The notes under the pieces were generated by a model, which was given only the letters and a program-made list of their open reading frames with translations, was not told the origin of the DNA and made no database searches. Shown one piece after another: positions 21,322 to 24,873 of a DNA stretch of 24,873 nt. Source of the stretch: UBA9630 sp043725085 (lineage in GTDB: Bacteria; Patescibacteriota; Minisyncoccia; Moranbacterales; UBA2206); NCBI GenBank assembly GCA_043725085.1, contig JAYSLY010000025.1, positions 1-24,873 on the forward strand, read 5' to 3'. Each line of letters begins with the position of its first letter. The first letter of the stretch is position 1. The translations under genes and the position numbers were made by a program.

Positions 21322-23103
21322 CTATCCCACATCACCAACTTCCTGTAATTTTATTAGTTTTTGGTAGAGCCCACCATCTAATCGTGAAAGTTCCGTATGA
21401 TTTCCTTCTTCAACAACTTTTCCTCGCTCCAAAACAACAATTTTATCCGCTTTTTTAATTGTACTCAGCCTGTGAGCGATCACAATAACTGTTCTATTGC
21501 GACTAATCTTGTCCATGGCATCTTGAATGAGTCTTTCTGAGTATGAGTCCAAGCTAGAGGTTGCTTCGTCAAAAATGAGAATTCGCGGATTAGCTAAAAT
21601 TGCCCTGGCAATTCCGATGCGTTGTCTTTGCCCGCCAGAAAGTTTTATTCCGCGCTCTCCTACGGTAGTATTATATTTATCCTTAAGTTGCAAGATAAAC
21701 TCTTCCGCATTAGCAGTGCGGGCGGCCGCAATAATCTCTGCCATGCTAGCAGAAGGCTTCGCGTAGGCGATATTTTCCTTGACGGTTGTGTCAAAAATTT
21801 CCACCTCCTGAGGAACGATTGCCATGAATTTACGAAAAGCATAGAGATCATATGCGCGCAAATCTTTACCATCCAGAAGAACTTGTCCTTCTGTTGGGTC
21901 ATAATGCCGATAGAGCATTCGAACAACTGTTGTCTTCCCTCCTCCCGATGGCCCGACTAAGGCAGTTACGCAACCAGAATTAATTGAAAAATCGACTTTG
22001 TCCAAGGCGCGAACGCTGCTATCTTTGTAGTGAAAAGATAATTTCTTGAACTCTATTCTACCTTCAATGTTTTTTGGCTTTAGCCCATTAGGATCATTTT
22101 TAATTTCTGATTCTTCTTTCGATAGGACATATAATCTTTCCACGGCCTCACTGGATTCCATGATGCGATCATAGAGACGTGAAATGCGAAATAGCGAAAG
22201 CAGTGCTTTTTCCGAAATTGTATAAACAAAAACGACACTTCCAATTGTAATTTGACCATGAATAACAAGATAGATGCCAAACAGCAGAACAAACGCTCGG
22301 CCAAGATCGATGACTAGATTTCTTGCAATGTTATATTGAATAATTTTCCCATATTCTCTCAGCACGCTATTTTTCACATTTTCCGTTGCTTTGGAAAATT
22401 GAACATATTCTCGCAGTTCTGCTACGAAAGATTTCACTGTGTTGATGTTTACAATTGACTGAGTCATGAGACTGGCTGCTTCTTCTTGTTCATCAAAACG
22501 TTTCTTGCGGAAGGGAAAAACTAGTGTGTTAACTCTGAGTGTGAGGAAAATAAAGGCGGGAACAAAAATAAGAATAATGACACCAAAACGCCAATTGACA
22601 AAGAAAAGTGTGACGGTTGTGAAAATAATTTGAAAAGTCGTTGGCGCTACCTCCCAAAAAAAATTCCCCAAAAGTGTATCAATCTTGTCCACGCCCCTGT
22701 TTATCTTTATCACTTTGCTTCCAGTATTTTCTTTCTCGTGATAGCCTAAGCTCAAAAAAACCATTTTTCTGTGTGCATTATTGGCTAAATAGGCATCGGC
22801 GTCAGCGAGGATTTGAAAAATTCTCAAATCAGCGATGTAGTCAATGAAGGAAAGTCCTTGATTGATCAAAAACATCGCTCCAATCAAGAGTAGGATATTG
22901 CCTAGTTGAGTTACATCAAAATTAGTCAATCGATCAATTACCAGTTTTAGAATATATGGCCCGGCCAAACGCACAAGTTCCATGGCCACAATCAAAACAA
23001 GCAACTTCTTAATTTGCTTTTGACTTGGCCTAAGAAGGATCCAGATAGATTTCCAAAAACTTCCCAGATCAATCTTTAATTTTTTCTCCAGCTGTTTTTT
23101 CAT
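21322..23103 (-). CDS. ABC exporter (permease-ATPase fusion)
   Basis: A 593-residue half-transporter of the MsbA/multidrug-exporter class. The six-helix membrane domain (about 30-320) carries helices such as KKLLVLIVAMELV, NILLLIGAMFLI and VIILIFVPAFIFL, with the coupling-helix stretch INTVKSFVAEL. The ATPase (about 345-593) shows Walker A GPSGGGKTT (384-392), the Q-loop Q432 in VPQEVEIF, signature LSGGQ (488-492), Walker B ILIFDE (508-513) and the switch H544 in AHRLST. All catalytic residues are present, so it should be an active homodimer, or a half of a heterodimer. The substrate is unknown; MsbA-like lipid or drug export is only one option. It precedes yidD. Confidence 0.95.
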   Translation of the reverse strand: MKKQLEKKLKIDLGSFWKSIWILLRPSQKQIKKLLVLIVAMELVRLAGPYILKLVIDRLTNFDVTQLGNILLLIGAMFLINQGLSFIDYIADLRIFQILADADAYLANNAHRKMVFLSLGYHEKENTGSKVIKINRGVDKIDTLLGNFFWEVAPTTFQIIFTTVTLFFVNWRFGVIILIFVPAFIFLTLRVNTLVFPFRKKRFDEQEEAASLMTQSIVNINTVKSFVAELREYVQFSKATENVKNSVLREYGKIIQYNIARNLVIDLGRAFVLLFGIYLVIHGQITIGSVVFVYTISEKALLSLFRISRLYDRIMESSEAVERLYVLSKEESEIKNDPNGLKPKNIEGRIEFKKLSFHYKDSSVRALDKVDFSINSGCVTALVGPSGGGKTTVVRMLYRHYDPTEGQVLLDGKDLRAYDLYAFRKFMAIVPQEVEIFDTTVKENIAYAKPSASMAEIIAAARTANAEEFILQLKDKYNTTVGERGIKLSGGQRQRIGIARAILANPRILIFDEATSSLDSYSERLIQDAMDKISRNRTVIVIAHRLSTIKKADKIVVLERGKVVEEGNHTELSRLDGGLYQKLIKLQEVGDVG

Positions 23104-23112
23104 TGATTACAC

Positions 23113-23139
23113 AAAAAAATAGAGGGTCGAAACCCTCTA
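23113..23139 (-). terminator. Terminator of the YqjD/YqjE-like operon
   Basis: A perfect 8-bp stem (TAGAGGGT at 23120-23127 with ACCCTCTA at 23132-23139) closes a 4-base loop. On the minus strand it is followed by seven Ts. It lies 40 bases after the 78-residue gene. Confidence 0.85.
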
Positions 23140-23142
23140 CTG

Positions 23143-23171
23143 ATTATACACTAAAAAGCCTATTTTAGCAA
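23143..23171 (-). promoter_or_regulatory. Promoter of the ABC exporter, overlapping the terminator
   Basis: On the minus strand TTGCTA (23171-23166), a 17-base spacer and TATAAT (23148-23143) form a good promoter. The start is expected near 23136, inside the 5' arm of the terminator hairpin, so the new transcript should not form the complete hairpin. Confidence 0.6.
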
Positions 23172-23178
23172 ATATACC

Positions 23179-23415
23179 CTATTTCTTCTTGCTCTTGGCT
23201 GCTTTTCCGATGAGTAGTGCTACGGCCGCTCCCAATGCTGCCCCAATCCCGGCGGAAATAATTGCCGCTTTCTCTGGATTCTTTTTGGCATAATCTTCAA
23301 CTAATTTTTCTGCTTTTTTAAGTTCTTGCTTGGCCTTCGCGATTTCTTTTTCGGCCATTTTTTGCGCATCGACTCTTAGGGCATTTACTTTGCTCTTAAC
23401 CTCTTTTGTGTTCAT
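23179..23415 (-). CDS. YqjD/ElaB-like tail-anchored small protein
   Basis: A 78-residue protein. A charged helical, coiled-coil part (VDAQKMAEKEIAKAKQELKKAEKLVEDYAKK, about 15-45) is followed by one transmembrane helix rich in Gly and Ala (IISAGIGAALGAAVALLIG, 52-70) and a KKK tail. This matches the build of YqjD/ElaB (DUF883) proteins, which in E. coli hold the inner membrane by a C-terminal helix and bind ribosomes. It is one base after its partner (TAATATG), which is like YqjE. Homology is judged by form; YtxH-type proteins look similar. Confidence 0.75.
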   Translation of the reverse strand: MNTKEVKSKVNALRVDAQKMAEKEIAKAKQELKKAEKLVEDYAKKNPEKAAIISAGIGAALGAAVALLIGKAAKSKKK

Positions 23416-23416
23416 A

Positions 23417-23743
23417 TTATTTGCTTTTAATAATTAATAATCCAACAAGGATTGAAAAAATTCCTACAATCGCATAACCAACGCCATTGCCCATGACAAG
23501 TATTTCGTTGATAAACATGACCAGGCTAATAAGCGCGAAGATTGTCCCGACTATAATCAAAAATGATCCCAATAAACCTTTTTGCAATGCCACCGCCAGT
23601 TCTTGAATTCGATGTTTAATCTTGTCTGCTAAATTATCAGCAAAATTCCTAAAGAAACTCACTCCCAGTCCGGAAAGAGTTTCATGCCAATCAAATGAAC
23701 CACTCCCCTCTTTTTTTGTTTTTGCATTTTTTGCCACCGCCAT
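23417..23743 (-). CDS. YqjE-like (DUF1469/holin superfamily) membrane protein
   Basis: A 108-residue protein. A basic, helical N-terminal part (MAVAKNAKTKKEG, then FFRNFADNLADKIKHRIQELAVALQKG) is followed by two transmembrane helices (about 58-77 and 85-105: LLGSFLIIVGTIFALISLVMF and VGYAIVGIFSILVGLLII). This matches the Phage_holin_3_6/DUF1469 group, to which YqjE belongs. It is the first gene of a two-gene unit with a good promoter (TTGTTG-N17-TATATT). The function of YqjE is unknown. The Phage-like name does not imply phage origin. Confidence 0.7.
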   Translation of the reverse strand: MAVAKNAKTKKEGSGSFDWHETLSGLGVSFFRNFADNLADKIKHRIQELAVALQKGLLGSFLIIVGTIFALISLVMFINEILVMGNGVGYAIVGIFSILVGLLIIKSK

Positions 23744-23772
23744 ATTTTTTTATTTTAATATTTACTAATTAT

Positions 23773-23801
23773 AATATAGCACATTTTACGCATGGCAACA
23801 A
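23773..23801 (-). promoter_or_regulatory. Promoter of the YqjE/YqjD-like pair
   Basis: On the minus strand TTGTTG (23801-23796), a 17-base spacer and TATATT (23778-23773) with TGC just before it form an extended -10 promoter. The leader would be about 20-25 bases. Confidence 0.6.
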
Positions 23802-23813
23802 CAAATGTTCTCG

Positions 23814-24797
23814 TCAATGAAGGATTTTTTTCATCACTCCTTTTGAATATAAGAGAGAGATGGCAACCGCCGTCCAGTTGATGGTAAAGATTCCAAACCA
23901 GACTCCATCTAATTTCCAACCCAGTAGCTTGCTAAAAACGTAGAAAAAAATAACAGGGGCTAATATTTGACGATACGTTCCAATCCACAAGGCAAAATTC
24001 GGCCTTTTTAGGCCTTGCAAGGTAGCAACAACGATGTAGAGAATCATATAGGCCCAATAAACAAAAATTGAAATATGTAAATAATGCACACCGATTCCTA
24101 TCACTTCTGCGTCACGTGTGAAAAAGGCGATGAAGCGTTCAGCAAAAACATAAGCTACGAGCATGCCAGTAACTGCCAAAAAAAATCCGTAACGCATTAC
24201 CGTCTTGAATATCAAAAGGCACCGATCGAATTTTTTTGCTCCATTATTTTGTCCGATTAGGGTTAGTGCTGCAATAGTAAGCCCGATTGAAGGAAGCAGG
24301 GCGATCTGATCCATTTTTGTCATTATGCCATAGGCTGCTACCGCCGCTTTTCCAAAGGGAGCGACAAAATAGGTAATGATAAAAATTCCTACTGCAATAG
24401 TTAGCATATTGAGACTCGCCGGGAAACTCTGTGCAAAAAGTTCTCTAAAATATTGTGCCTTGGGATATAGGAGTCCCCAGCATTCTTTGCAAAGCACCCC
24501 TTCTTTCACAAGCACTCCTCCCATATAGGCAACACCGATAACTTGGATAACAACAGTTGCCCAAGCCACGCCCGGGAGCCCCATAGCAGGAAAGCCAAGC
24601 CAGCCAAACATAAATGCCGGATCTAAAAAGCAGTTTAGAAAAAAGCCGACTACTAAAAAATTGCGAAATGTCTTCGTGTCACCGCGTGAATTAAGAATTC
24701 CATTCATCACAAACGTTAATCCAAAAAATACTGAACCCAAAAGAATGACATTGATGTATCCAACAGCGATTGCGAGATATGACCAGTCCGTACTAAA
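23814..24797 (-). pseudogene. MATE-family efflux transporter, N-terminus missing
   Basis: A cation-coupled multidrug/toxin exporter fragment. Coding resemblance runs from just after an in-frame TAG (24800-24798) to the TGA at 23816-23814, about 327 residues. Full members have about 450, with twelve helices. The visible part has YLAIAVGYINVILLGSVFFGLTF, then NGILNSRGDTKT, the family's linking loop, and about nine helices, so helices 1-3 are missing. A TTG at 24740 could start a 308-residue product, but MATE-like sequence continues upstream of it (another 19 codons), so this start is probably not the original one. The upstream 73 bases to the window edge do not look like MATE. Confidence 0.7.
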
Positions 24798-24800
24798 CTA

Positions 24801-24873
24801 AACCAGTACCTAAGAGACCCACATTTTGAAAAAACCGTGATTTGTCGTAAAATACTGGCACAGTAATCTAAAA
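24801..24873. mobile_element. Possible insertion-element end at the right edge
   Basis: CCAGTA (24802-24807) and TACTGG (24854-24859) form a short inverted pair directly at the point where the MATE gene breaks. The rest of the sequence up to the edge has no coding resemblance. An IS end truncated by the window is a natural reading, but no family is recognised. Confidence 0.3.

Noticed and set aside
23417..23743. Phage holin and prophage remnant
   Set aside because: The match is to the DUF1469-type fold only; no lysis, capsid or integrase genes are present.

Overview
The window is about 24.9 kb of AT-rich, densely packed bacterial chromosome. It most likely comes from a candidate-phyla-radiation bacterium (Patescibacteria), of the Parcubacteria/Moranbacteria kind. 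The evidence is lysine- and isoleucine-rich proteins, very short intergenic gaps, almost no Shine-Dalgarno sequences, an archaeal-type UMP kinase, a small membrane-anchored protein with an Ada-like Cys domain, and lone housekeeping genes pulled out of their usual operons (rpmA without rplU, groES without groEL). bL9 is present, which argues against Microgenomates. TGA is used as a stop (for example pyrG), so the code is standard and not the Gracilibacteria code. The lineage is inferred from sequence by eye, without any database search.

Layout, left to right. At 1-4236: rplI, pyrG (CTP synthase), rpmA on the opposite strand, a membrane-anchored small protein and an archaeal-type UMP kinase. 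The two pyrimidine enzymes act on the same pathway (UMP to UDP, and UTP to CTP). At 4264-5919: an overlapping trio made of a 55-residue two-helix membrane protein, a GIY-YIG nuclease-like protein and a HI0933/BaiN-type flavoprotein. At 6145-7720 (minus): a RecB-like PD-(D/E)XK nuclease with a four-Cys Fe-S signature, followed by a DUF2062 membrane protein. From a compact divergent promoter region, iscR-iscS-iscU runs rightwards (7895-9924) as a minimal ISC iron-sulfur cluster. It is followed by a decapitated GNAT remnant and a hairpin-rich stretch without genes.

At 10445-14556 (minus) the order of transcription is thpR-like 2H phosphoesterase, WecG/TagA glycosyltransferase, gltX and a secreted coiled-coil/C39-peptidase-like protein. 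At 14679-18979 (plus): priA-def-fmt plus a membrane-anchored double rhodanese-like protein without catalytic cysteines. At 18996-23103 (minus): an ABC exporter, yidD, obg, a two-helix membrane protein with a cytoplasmic domain, and groES. At 23179-23743 (minus): a pair resembling E. coli YqjD/YqjE. At the right edge is a MATE transporter that has lost its N-terminal third at or near what may be a mobile-element end.

The genes are mainly core: translation and its quality control, pyrimidine synthesis, Fe-S assembly, DNA repair/restart and envelope functions. No CRISPR array, tRNA, rRNA, complete transposon or obvious defence system was found. The least ordinary signals are the -10-to-start spacing that suggests leaderless mRNAs, several proteins with degenerate catalytic motifs (ThpR-like, double rhodanese), the divergent Fe-S regulator/Fe-S nuclease control region with a structured leader, the overlapping 55-aa/GIY-YIG/flavoprotein trio, and two types of inverted palindromic repeats.
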